From contig CAJZBQ010000052.1 in NCBI GenBank assembly GCA_914767885.1, positions 156,501 through 220,500 on the forward strand: 64,000 nt of DNA, written 5' to 3'. Source of the DNA: Blepharisma stoltei. Taxonomy: Eukaryota > Ciliophora > Heterotrichea > Heterotrichida > Blepharismidae. The notes under the pieces were generated by a model. That model searched no databases, was not told the origin of the DNA, and saw nothing but the letters and a program-made list of their open reading frames with translations. This document shows positions 33,591-43,743 of this stretch, in pieces. Position numbers and translations under genes: made by a program. The stretch's first letter is position 1; every line of letters starts with the position of its first letter.

Positions 33591-35028
33591 ATGCTGATTT
33601 ACCTCAGTTTTTTATCTCTTTTTTTCTTAGTGAGTTCTTACCCAGACCCAAGAAAAGAAAAAATCTCAGCCTGCTTATTTCTCGTACACTTAAAAATCAG
33701 CACCGATAAAGATAGGTTCGAAAAAATTTTCGTAGATGTCTCTCAAGACCAAAAAGAACGAGTCACTAATAAAGTTGTAGGCGAAATGGTGCTTAATTGT
33801 GTCCAAGACATAACACCTTATGTAATAGATGAAATTCAATCAAGGTCCAATTCATTGACTTATAAGCGAGATTATGACAAATTGCTATCATACAATAAAT
33901 ATGATCTTTATGGAGAGGTAAAACTCACCCCTGAGCAAATGGAAATCATGAAAATTGCGTTTGAGCAGTCACAAGAAATGCTTAGTCCCCCCTCTATAAG
34001 TGAACAAAACCATTAGAAGAATCCCTATTTTTTGTCCAAAAACCCACCTTCAGTGAGCGAACAAAATTTTTTTAATAGAAAAAATTTTTATGAAAAAAAT
34101 TTGATATATAAGTGATAATTAGTATAATGAAATCTATAGCAAATTCTGTTTAATTTTAAAAAAATTTGCGTTTTAAAACATAAATTTTATAAATTAAATT
34201 AATATTTGCTTTCCAATTTTTGCGAATTAGGATTTTTTTTAAAATTTCGAAAAAAAATTAACTCCCCTCAATGAGCGAACAAGATTTTTTTTGTTCACTC
34301 ACGGAGGGGGGTGAGTTAATGAACAATTTCCTGAAGAAGAGCTTGAAGATAATGATGAATATAGGAAACAAAAATTATCAACATGTTTGACTCTTTCTAG
34401 ATACAAAGTCCAAGAAGACGACCCTATTATCAAACAAATCTTGCAAAAAATGCCTAAAGACCTTGAAGAAAAAATCACTAACAAAATAATTGGAGACATC
34501 TTGATGACCTGTATGGACAAAATGACAAATAAAATTTTGCTTGAATTATCAGAGACCTCCTCATATGCTGATCTTACCCCTGAGCACAAAAAACTACTAG
34601 AATGGGACAAAAAACAGTTCAAAAAAAATAAGGAAATTACTTTTACACAGAAACATTTTACGCTATTTGAGGAGGTAACAGAAGTTCAAAAAGAGATGGA
34701 AAAAGAATATCAAGAAAAACTGGAAAAAGAAATAGCCAATCAAGAGAAAATGAGAAACCTAAAGCCGCCTGAGTTGGCAATAGAGGAAACTAATTTTCCA
34801 AGTGAGCTATTGATTGTAGGAGTTGTTTTATTGACTCTTTTAGGCTGTGGGTGCTATTTTGTTACAAGAGAAGGACGTGTAGAGGTAAGAGGAAAAGAAG
34901 AAAATAAAGAAGAAGACAAAGAGGAAAATCAAGAGGAAAATAAAGAAGAAGACAAAGAAGAAAAAAATGAAGAAGATAAAAAGGAAAATAAAAAAGGCTC
35001 GATAAATCAAAATAAAAAGAAAGATTAA
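33591..35028 (+). CDS. Single-pass membrane protein with duplicated extracellular unit and acidic tail
   Basis: Blocks 33591-33984 and 34319-35028 give 367 aa. An N-terminal signal peptide (LSFLSLFFLVSSYP) is followed by two related units of about 110 residues. Unit 1: ISACL..., KERVTNKVVGEMVLNCVQD, LTPEQ. Unit 2: LSTCL..., EEKITNKIIGDILMTCMDK, LTPEH. Each has two spaced Cys that may pair. A transmembrane segment (LLIVGVVLLTLLGCGCYFV) follows, then a Lys/Glu-rich cytosolic tail of about 55 residues. The family is not recognised. Transcription is divergent from the MORN gene (start 33335). The MITE lies between the two units. Confidence 0.78.
33985..34318 (-). mobile_element. MITE (GAGCGAAC type, reverse) in the membrane-protein gene
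   Basis: Left: two copies of the terminus (about 33987, 34048); right: hairpin (34261-34310). TA flanks at 33983-33984 and 34317-34318. Excision gives ..EMLNEQFPEEELED.. in frame. Confidence 0.88.
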
Positions 35029-35128
35029 GATAATTCGGATATCTTGATTATTTATAAGACTATCAAATATAACATTATCAAATTAAGCCAAAAAGCATAA
35101 TTAAATGATATACAATCTTCAAAATATT

Positions 35129-35303
35129 AGCTCCTTCATTCGTTTGAGAGCAAATTTATTTCCTCACTTGCAAAGGAGTTAATTATTATTTAAAATATTT
35201 TTTTGGAATTTAAAAAAATTAAATTAAAAACAATTTGACCTTTAACTGACAATAAAGTAGGATTTTTCAATGGTTTTGTTGCTGCTCAAAGAGGTAGTAA
35301 GTA
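35129..35303 (+). mobile_element. Decayed MITE copy, intergenic
   Basis: A degenerate left hairpin (CTCCTTCATTCGTTTGAGAG..) and a right end like GGATTTTTCAATGGTTTTG..AAAGAGGTAGTAA, with a shortened body between. Confidence 0.5.
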
Positions 35304-35308
35304 AGTAA

Positions 35309-36984
35309 TTACTGTGGAGAAGAGTCGCTAGGATCAGACTCATCCGTATTTTCCCTCACTTCATGCTCGATTTCAGGAATTTCCGCTTCCTCCGCTTTGC
35401 TGCACGACCCAAAGCATGAAAACAAGCTTCAGCTTTTTTTGACAGAAATTGCCATCACGCTTCTCCCACACTGAACCATCAAGCTTGATCCAATATCTAA
35501 AAATATCGGTTTTTTTATCTGTACCAGCGTCCCAAACTTGCTTTCATTATCTTCTAACACCAAATTGTTCTTAATAAGCCTTATAGTAGCATGGTTTCTT
35601 GACACTGAAATATCATAATTTAACTCACTTTTGGCCTCTAGTTGTGCAGCATCGCAAGAGTTTTTTTTTTCTACGTCTTATAGCTACTCTCAAACTCTCA
35701 TTCGCAGTCCGGCTCGCTCCTCCTAATCCCTGTGAAACCATTTGGGATACAGAAATATGGGAAAAAAATAGCTGCTTGGCACATTGCCTCCTCCTACGCC
35801 TATTCGGCCTAAGGGTCCTGCTTTGATATCAGCAGTGGAAAGAGATTAAACACGCTGCATAATACTGGTGAAATATAAAATTTCTCGTCATTTCTCCTCT
35901 TGTGCAGAAATCCATGTGTAGAAACCTAATAAAAGTTGATGAGTTAAAAGGAATTGGTGGACCAAATTACCTCTTCCCCTAAGCCATTTTATTATTATAA
36001 CCCTTAAATATCAGTTATCCTGATATCAGCATCATGTCCTCTGCCTAGACGAATATTATTTTTATTAGTCATCGCTATCACATGTATAGTCCTTAAATTG
36101 CTCCTATCTTTATTCAGATTTTCCAGCACAATATAGTTAGACTGAGGTTTTTCGAACCCTAAAAGGTCATGGGTCACTCCTTTTACGATCAGTTTATCTG
36201 GGTATTTCATCTTGCAGAGCTCACATTCGAGTGTTTTCCAAGAATACGACTTGGAATTGTTGATTTCTCTGGTCGTCACTTTGCTGGTTAATCAGTGACG
36301 TAGACAGTTTAAATGAATTTGTGCCATTGTTCCTGAGCATTTACAAGGGGTTATAAGAGGGTCTTCTTCTGAGGCAGTTTCCATAAGGCAAATTCTGCAC
36401 TGTGCCTTTTCGTTTAGACTGTTTAAACACTGGCTGCTGCCTTCAGACGCGACGTCGACATTTAAAGGCTCTTCAGTAAGGACAGTTCTTTTGCGGCTGC
36501 CTAGACCTCCATTGCAGATTTGAGGACATCTGAGCTCTGACTGGGTGTTTTCACTGGTTTCTTTGGAGCCATTTATTTCGTTGATTCTTAATACAACTCT
36601 TCCGATGCGAATTATATCGCCTTCTGATAGCTTATAGCCCTTTTGACCTTTGTAACCTTTAATTCCGCTGACCACGAGTCACATTTTTTCGAAAGTTTGG
36701 TTTGTTTCTTTGTGGTTTTGGTAGGGGCGATTTAGTACAAAATTTGAGCCCGTTTGTGTGAGCATGGCCAGGACCTTGGAATTTTCTTCAGGTAATTTGG
36801 GCTCACCTTCTATATTATCTGCAGTAATTTGGTCTTGTGTGCGAATTATTCAGCAGGGGCCGGTGGCTTTGAAGCTTTTTTTTACTAAATTTTTAGTTTC
36901 GTAGTCAAAGAGACCATGGGAATCTCGATTCCAAGTAGAAACTTGAAATTCAACGCTATCTAATGGATACCTTATGTTTGACAT
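35309..36984 (-). CDS. RING-CH (RINGv) and FHA domain protein, probable E3 ubiquitin ligase
   Basis: Minus-strand blocks 36984-36006 and 35607-35309 give 425 aa, with four TGA-Trp codons. An N-terminal region with a glycine- and Arg-rich beta segment (SEGDIIRIGRVVLRI) may be a first, partial FHA fold. Then comes a RING-CH finger: CRICLMETASEEDPLITPCKC, HLNCLRHWL, CELCKMKY (C4HC3 order). A second FHA domain follows: IRLGRGHDADIRITDISVSRNHATIRL, then LEDNESKFGTLV, with the phosphothreonine-binding Arg, Ser and His in place. The tail is acidic. The combination suggests a phospho-dependent ligase. A 398-bp SINE-like element interrupts the FHA core exactly between RITDI and SVSRNH. Confidence 0.88.
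35616..36013 (-). mobile_element. SINE-like element inside the FHA domain
   Basis: AAATATCA is repeated at 35608-35615 and 36006-36013. Minus-strand start AATAATAAAATGGCTTAGGG. Removal recreates the FHA signature. Confidence 0.8.
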
Positions 36985-37066
36985 ATTTGAAGAAAAGACC
37001 AATAAAGTTTATAAATAAATTTATGTCAACAATTAATTCAAAAATTTTTATATTGTTATAATTATA

Positions 37067-39165
37067 ATGAAACAAGCTCGACTAAAGCCAAAGCAAGGCT
37101 CAATAAGAAATCCAAAATCCTCAGTGAACAAAGAGGTTCCGCTTGTTCACAAAGTAGACTTTCAAACGTCCCAACCAATTAAAAAACACTGCCCTCAGTC
37201 AGCGAGATCAGATTTTCAAAATCCTTTATCAATGCAAAAATTCCCTAAAAAGGCTGATAATAGCTTAGGGCCACCAAATAGAATTCACGACCAAGAAGTT
37301 ATCCAAAGCAATCCTTGTTTTGGAGAGGCTTCTCAAGATGGAAAAGAATTTGTAGAGTCAAGCCCATATTCGTCTGATGCAAGCCAAAAATCTTCAGAAA
37401 ATTCAGAAGCTGGCCTTAAAATGGCAGCTTTCCCTGAGATAATAGAAGAAATCTCAGAAATTGTTGAAAACAATGCTAAGCCTCAAAAACTTGTAGAGAG
37501 AAAAAATAAATCGCCAGTAGCCAAAAATGCAGCGTTCAAGCCTTTAAATTTGCAAAAAGACTCCAAAGATAAAGAAAAGGATTCAAATTATGAAGAGATC
37601 CACCAAAAAGAAGCTGAAATTAAAGTAGAAAATTCAAAATTTTCGGAATTAAGCTCAAAAACTCTTCAGCTCGTAAAGAAAGATTCAAAAAATCCTGATA
37701 AATACCAACAATCCCTTCAAATTAGAAGCCAGCATCAAAAAATTCTAGATTACGTGGATCCGTCAAAAATTCCAGATAAAATCGATAGCATCCCTATGAC
37801 TGAGTCAGTAGAAGTTGACAACATTGAAGATCTCTCCAAACCTCAAATCATAATTTCTATCAAACCTTTAAATTTTGAGATGAACTCAGAAAAATACCCA
37901 GAAACTGTAACCCCTTACTGAATTCCGATAGATGAAATGAAACAAATATCGATCTATAGCAAAAGTTTTCAGAGGAATGTTGAAGAACTTAAAAACAGAG
38001 GATTTATTGGCTGAAAAAGAAGCAGGGGAGATGGAAATTGCTACTATCGAGCAATTATGAATAATTATGTTCGGCTGATTTTTGAAGTTCATAGGAGTGT
38101 TCACTTTGCAACTAGGTTTCTCACGCTATACTCTTGATGATAGCCGAAAAACAGTGCCTTGGAGGCTTGGCATGCTATGCAAAAATAGTTCTTGCTGTTT
38201 TAAAAATACCATCAATTCTTTTATGATTCCTAGTTTTTATATAAAAATCGGTTGTTATCCTGACCAGATTTGACAAACTTGGTTAGACAAATTACCGAAA
38301 TTATACAATAAAAAAACGTAAATGAAGAAATTAGAGATTCTTAAAATATTTAATAGCTTTTTTATGACATAAATGCTGTCTTAGCATGGCATACCAAATT
38401 CTCCACAGGATTGTTTTTTGACTGTCTTAAAGTGTATAATTGAAAATATCACTATAGACCGACCTGGTTTCAGTGAAAGAAAAAAAATATTTATCAATAT
38501 TATTGATTATTTGAGGAGAATCAAAGCGCTTAACCCTATTCAAGCTTTTGTTGAATTTAATAAGTTTACTCAAGATCAAGAAATTAGGGCATTTATATAT
38601 TATCATCAAGCTAAAAAATCCATTAAAAGCGTTATTATTCTAGCTATTATAAAAAAAATAACCCTTTTTATATTAAAAACGAAAAAGCAAAATTATATAT
38701 TCAGATAGTCTTATATCTTTAAAAAAAAGTATTTTTTCCTCACCCAATCAAGAATTCGATAAGCTGAACTTTGAAATAGGCAGAGCAATAGCAGCCCAAA
38801 CCTTAATTGACAAAAAAGACGACCCGCTTTACCAACCTTTTATATTTGAGGATCTCGATTTTCTTATTGAAGAAATTTTAAAGCACGGAGAAGAAGCAGG
38901 AGATCTAGCACTAATGATGCTACCATTAGGCTTAAATATACAAATACAAATATTTAGCTTTTTTGACAGAGAATTAGCTCTCACAAAATATCCTGAAGAA
39001 TTTAAGGAGACAGCAGAAAGCCTTCCCCCAATTTGTGTAGTAAGAAGAAGCGGGCATTATGATATTTTATGTTCAAACAAGGAACTGGACGGCAATATGT
39101 ATGATTTTAATACAGGCTGTTATAGCTTTATTATTGAAAATAATAAGAAACTGCAGGCGGTATAA
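37067..39165 (+). CDS. Otubain-type (peptidase C65) deubiquitinase with long disordered N-terminus
   Basis: Blocks 37067-38128, 38394-38582 and 38755-39165 give about 553 aa. The first about 300 residues are Lys/Ser/Glu/Pro-rich and probably disordered. The OTU core then shows RGDGNCYYRAI (catalytic Asp and Cys), the C65 segments FVEFNKFTQDQEF and PLYQPFIFEDLDFLIEEI, and RRSGHYDIL (catalytic His). All three catalytic motifs of otubain are present, so it should cleave ubiquitin chains. Two TGA-Trp codons lie just before the Cys box. The first insert boundary is less certain than the second. Confidence 0.85.
38129..38393. other. IES inferred in the otubain gene (first)
   Basis: The frame closes soon after the catalytic Cys (TAG at about 38142) and reopens before 38400. 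TA-to-TA removal (38127-38128, 38392-38393) joins FLTL to PNSPQDCFLTV. Other TA pairs are possible. Confidence 0.45.
38583..38754. mobile_element. Insert with ATCAAGAA duplication in the otubain gene
   Basis: ATCAAGAA occurs at 38575-38582 and 38747-38754. Removal gives ..FTQDQEFDKLNFEIGRAI.., which fits the C65 family. No clear terminal repeats. Confidence 0.65.
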
Positions 39166-39253
39166 TGATAATTTAGAAATAATTTAAAATTTATGGTCTT
39201 TAAACTGAAGCAAAACTTTTAATAATCATAATAAGTAAATAAATACTTTATAA

Positions 39254-41238
39254 ATGGCGGTCTGTGACTCTAGTGATCTATGAATTGCATGTGTTAAACA
39301 AACTATCACAAAAACTCAGCATTTGCCATCTAGAAAATTACTAGAAATTTACCAATATAAATTCCAGCACCCAAGCGTTTACCAAGCCATCAGCGAATTT
39401 TACAATGTCTATACGCGTCGAATTTCTGAACAAGAAAGCTTAGAAGATTCAAGCTCTGAAGAGCAGCTAAATCTCCTTGACCGATATTTAGAAAATATCA
39501 TAAACTCGCTGTATAAGCTATCTAATTCTACAAACGAAGAAATTTTCAAAGATATGGCTCTGATAACAAGGACAATTCAAGCTTTTCTTGTCACTCAAAA
39601 TCCCTCGACAAGCCTATGCTATTTTATTTTTTTTATATATATTTAAATTTGCAAATTTTTTTTACAATAATCACCATGGACTATTATAATTCATTTAATC
39701 AAAGAATATTCTGGCTATAAAGACGACTTTTCTAACTATTATTTTGACAGGAAAAATTACTTAAAAGTCATTTTTGAGTGCATTAAAAGAGGAGACCTAG
39801 AAACTGCAAGAATAATTATAAGCAAACACCCAGAAATCCAGCAAAATGCTAGAAAAGAGGTAAGCCGGGCCACAAAAGAATTTTTCTCACTAATTGACAG
39901 ATGCTTGAACCCAGCCTCAAGAATATATGGGAACCAATTTGGGACAAAAGACCAGAATGAATTTTTGAATAATTTTCAAGCCATTTTGAGAGAATCGAGA
40001 ATTTTGTTGAAAAATACTCTGGAAGGGGCAGAAAAAAGTGACTTAAAAAATGAGCTGCTGCCTTTAATAAAAATTTTGGCTGGGGATAAAGAAGCATTTA
40101 TGGCGACAAAGCCGAACTGGATTGAATATGTAGGCTATTTTAATTTTTTTATGCAAGGTACCATATATTCTCCAGAAGATCTGTTATCAGACCTAAAAGA
40201 CTCAAAATTCAATATCCAAGGCATCCCTGACGAAATATTATTGAAAATAATCTGCACCAATAATATGCATGATGTCGCCCAAACCTGCAGCGAATGATTT
40301 CCTTCCTATTTTATGGCTCACATAATAGAAGTCCTCGTCATAATCGACAAACTTCCTAAAGAACAATTAGAAGAATTCGACAATTTAAACTACGCTGAGC
40401 ATTATTTCTATCATTTCATATTAGGAATTTTGAGTGACCCTAATATCTCATTCAAAATTCCTTTAGAGTACTTATTAAATAACATTGGGTTTTTTCCTGA
40501 TTTGTCATCTATGATAGAGACCGCCATTTTGTATAGAATTAATAAAGAAAACCCTAAAGAAATCATCAGTTATTTGAAAGAAAAAAAAATTGAGGATGTA
40601 TTGTCAGTTTATTATAAGGTCAAGGCTATGCAATGTTTAGGGAATAAAGACTTGATATCGGCGTTGACCTGGAGCTATAATACAAATGACCAAGATTTAA
40701 AAGCAATTGTGGAGCATCATATTATAAACTTTACTTTATGCTTAAGAAGATTGAGGAAGCTAGTATGTTAGCAAGCTTATTTTATTTATAAAAAACATTT
40801 GGTTTTTTTTTGATATAATAAAGGCCCAATTTAATTTAATTTATTATATATCAAAATACAAGAGATATTGAATTATTTTTATCAGAAATAATTCCTGAGG
40901 TAAAAAACAGTTCTTCTGTAGTAAACTTTTTAGAACAATATACCAAATTTTGCCAAGCTATTTTAGATAATAATTTAGATGACGCAGCCACAAAAATGAT
41001 CGATTTTTTTGTCTTGGAAACTGCCCCAGAAGAATTTTTCCCAAGGATTTTCGAGAATGGTTTTGAGATTTTGCAGAGAGGGATCATTATAAACCAGCAA
41101 AGCTTATTTTCAATTTTAAGGGTTTATGAGAAGCTTGCAAGCGGACAAATTGTAGGTGAAAACATCACAAAAGAATTTTTAGAAGATTTAAATGCAGCAT
41201 TGGGGAGATGCGCGGTTTTATCTTTATCTAGAAGTTAA
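39254..41238 (+). CDS. Alpha-helical protein, possibly Nup85-like nucleoporin
   Basis: Blocks 39254-39616, 39689-40762 and 40849-41238 give 608 aa in one frame; the start MAVCDSSDLW has a TGA-Trp. The whole protein reads as stacked helices without membrane segments or low complexity. The stretch VAQTCSEWFPSYFMAHIIEVL and the preceding RGDLETARIIISKHPEI recall the helical solenoid of Nup85, and length and composition fit a scaffold nucleoporin, but no signature is decisive. Another alpha-solenoid protein is possible. It begins 89 bp after the otubain stop on the same strand. Confidence 0.6.
39617..39688. other. Short IES (72 bp) in the helical-solenoid gene
   Basis: TA at 39615-39616 and 39687-39688. 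Removal joins NPSTSL to IHLIKEYSG in frame. The insert is almost pure A/T. Confidence 0.8.
40763..40848. other. Short IES (86 bp) in the helical-solenoid gene
   Basis: TA at 40761-40762 and 40847-40848. Removal joins LRRLRKL to YQNTRDIELFL. Same length as the IES at 31203-31288. Confidence 0.75.
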
Positions 41239-41457
41239 GGTTAAATATATATCGATAAGTAAGTTTGATAGAAAATATGATAATAAGGTAGGCCAAAAAA
41301 ATATATAAGTAAAGAACAGTAGATTTAACAGTGTTTTTCAAAAGTTTTGAAATTTTAATGACAACTAAAATAGGTTAATTGCTTTAGAAAATATATAGTA
41401 AAATTAAAATGGTATCTCTAAAGTTAGCTCTCTCCACAGTCTATGATTGCTCATGTA

Positions 41458-42395
41458 ACGATGCCCCCCCCCCCCTCAATCTTCTTGTCTATTGCAACAA
41501 AAATGCAATTTTTTAATATAAAATTTTATATAAAAAAAAATATTAATTTTCATATCTCTTGCAACAAATTATATACATTAAAATGGCGACACGTGTCAGC
41601 CTGCCCTCTTGGCGCAGCAGTTCAGACCTTATGGCTACGGCGAACTGGGACGGACTCCGAGCAGAAAATCAGACGCATGCTCAAGAAGTGTGTATCCGGG
41701 TAGGTTTGGCTGCTTTTCTGTGGTTGGAAATAGATGCGCTCAACAACGTCCTTTGGATCCGAGGGCCTACGGGCATTCCTCTACCGAGAAGCTGGGGGTT
41801 TCGGCCCAGGCCGCAGGGGAACAGTCTTTTTCCTGTAGCTGCCAAAGGAAGGCACTTTGACACCCGATAGACTCAAAGGAGCTGATCCTTGGAATCAAAC
41901 TACTCCTATCGCCCGCAGCAGGACCGCAGAAATCCATAAGTCGCCCACTCAAGACTGAAGCCGCAAGGCAAGGAGGAGACAGAAGGTACAGGAAGGTGAC
42001 TCGTAAGAGGGATAGACCCTCTGGGCTGGAGTCGAAAAGCGGTAGAACCTTCCGTACGGGAGGTCTTTGGTGACTGCATCACCAATATGCTAGCGCCTGC
42101 CTGTAATAATACTTATCTCTTGCAGCAAATTTTCGATGCGCATCTTAAATTTTTCCGTAGTTTTTAGCTAGATAAGTTTAATAAAATGGCGAGCGATGAC
42201 AATAGTCGTCCAAATCTCGATGAGAAGGTCATAGACACGCCAACAGCAGCGTTGTTTTATGTTTTTTTTTGAGAAACTCATCTAGAGAAAATGCATTATT
42301 TTTTTTATAAAAATGTTGTGTTGCAGTGGGGTATGATAATTTTTTCAAAAAATTTTTATTGCAATAGACATGAAGATTGAGGGGGGTCATCGTTA
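41458..42395. mobile_element. MITE with CAATCTTC-type TIR
   Basis: Termini ACGATG-C(n)-TCAATCTTCTTG (41458-41490) and CATGAAGATTGAGGGGGG..CATCGT (about 42368-42393) are inverted partners, with TA flanks. Core about 377 bp without its nested SINE-like element. Confidence 0.75.
41571..42131 (+). mobile_element. SINE-like element with 18-bp duplication
   Basis: TATCTCTTGCAACAAATT at 41553-41570 and the same with one change at 42114-42131. Start ATATACATTAAAATGGCGAC; strongly GC-rich for this genome. Confidence 0.85.
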
Positions 42396-42639
42396 TATTA
42401 TGGGGTTCAGTTTTTACAGTAACTCTATATCCAGCACTGGATTTTACAGTATAGAGTTTTGCTACTGGAAAAGGGAGATCTTTAGGCTGAGCAGGCGTAG
42501 AAGTCAAGTGAAGAGCAAGGTATCACACCCATGTGATTTGTAAGCCGCTAAAGCCGTGTGTGCATTTAGGAGGGCTCCATACTTCCGATAAAGGGTGCAT
42601 GTGAAACCAAACAGCACATTAAAGTCTAAATAACAAAGC

Positions 42640-43020
42640 ATGCAGAATATATATATAATTTAGCGTTATTTACCTATAAAAATTTTAGCTTGCTTTCAAT
42701 TGAAAAATTAATCTATAAAGGTAAATCTTTATCGCCAACGAAAAATTATCATTTTTAACTTGGCAATTTTAAAAATGAATCATTTTATATATGGAGGATT
42801 TGAGTCCATCTTTCTTATTTTGTCGATTTTCAGCTAGGTGGTGGCGAAAAATCTCATATCTGTTTAAAATAAAAATTTGAAATATTTAAAATTTAAATAA
42901 ACTTGCTATACAGGCTCATTTGATTTTGAAACATAATTTATGCCTTATTAAGCTCTCTAATAATTCAATTTTTTTTAAAAAAATAACTTTTATTATAAAA
43001 ATAAGCATTTTATTACATCA
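42640..43020. other. Intergenic, no gene seen
   Basis: AT-rich, no supported frame or repeat. Confidence 0.4.
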
Positions 43021-43024
43021 GAAT

Positions 43025-43243
43025 CTACACAAAAATAAAGATCAGGAATAAAGCATCTGGCTCTGTTATTCTCGTCAGTTGCCTTCTTTTATAGAGATCG
43101 TTATCATCCAGTCTTAGTATTGGGGCTCTCCGTGCTTTATTAACCAAAATTTGTCTTTTCATCGCTTTAATTTTCGTCGCTTCATCACTTTCTGACTTGG
43201 TGTCTTGTAATTTTATGGATTGTTTGGTAATACAGAGTCCCAT
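43025..43243 (-). CDS. Small basic protein with MGLC N-terminus
   Basis: A 72-residue frame, TAG-terminated. The start MGLCITKQ has Gly2 and Cys4, like a dual-acylation signal, and is followed by charged, Lys/Arg-rich sequence (KAMKRQILVNKARR). No family recognised. Kept because the composition is gene-like and nothing opposes it; it could be a chance frame. Confidence 0.45.
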   Translation of the reverse strand: MGLCITKQSIKLQDTKSESDEATKIKAMKRQILVNKARRAPILRLDDNDLYKRRQLTRITEPDALFLIFIFV

Positions 43244-43743
43244 ATTTTTATTGAAACTTACATAAGCATTCTCGAAAAGAAAAGATTAAGTCGAAATCGC
43301 CTCAATATTTTAAGGTTTCTGGCATAAATTTGGTAATAATAAGAAAGGAAAATAGGTAAATTTTAGTGATAAGTTAAAAAAAATAGTTTTAGGGTTAAAT
43401 TTAGAATATTGATTTTATAATAGCATGAAATACTGAATTAATTTAAAAATATTGTCCTAGATTAATATATAAATCTGTATGAGAAATAGTTTATTTATTA
43501 TCCTAAAATTAATCAGATTTATTAAAAATAGTATAAAAATGATAATCTCTGCTGAAACACAAAGAAGACTTTCAAAGCTTTCTACAAAGGATTTTCGTCA
43601 TTTTCGATAATGCAGATGATTTGATTGATTTATTTTCAACCATATTTAGCTTCGACTTGTGAAGATATCCTTGGTAATATGCATATATTCAAATAATATC
43701 ATAAAAAGGAATTTCCAACTAAAATTATTTTAATCTTACAATT
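43244..43743. other. Intergenic, no gene seen
   Basis: AT-rich upstream region of the first aspartyl protease; no repeats recognised. Confidence 0.4.

Larger units (their letters stand above)
41406..42640 (+). mobile_element. Three-level nest: SINE-like element holding a MITE holding a SINE-like element
   Basis: The outer GC-rich element starts AAATTAAAATGGTATC (41401-41416) and continues after 42396 to about 42630. Its middle is the MITE 41458-42395, which in turn is split by a SINE-like copy, 41571-42131. The outer duplication is not clear. Confidence 0.65.

Noticed and set aside
41571-42131. Ribosomal or bacterial DNA contamination because of high GC
   Set aside because: Exact target duplications and the shared AAAATGG start show it is an inserted repeat of this genome.
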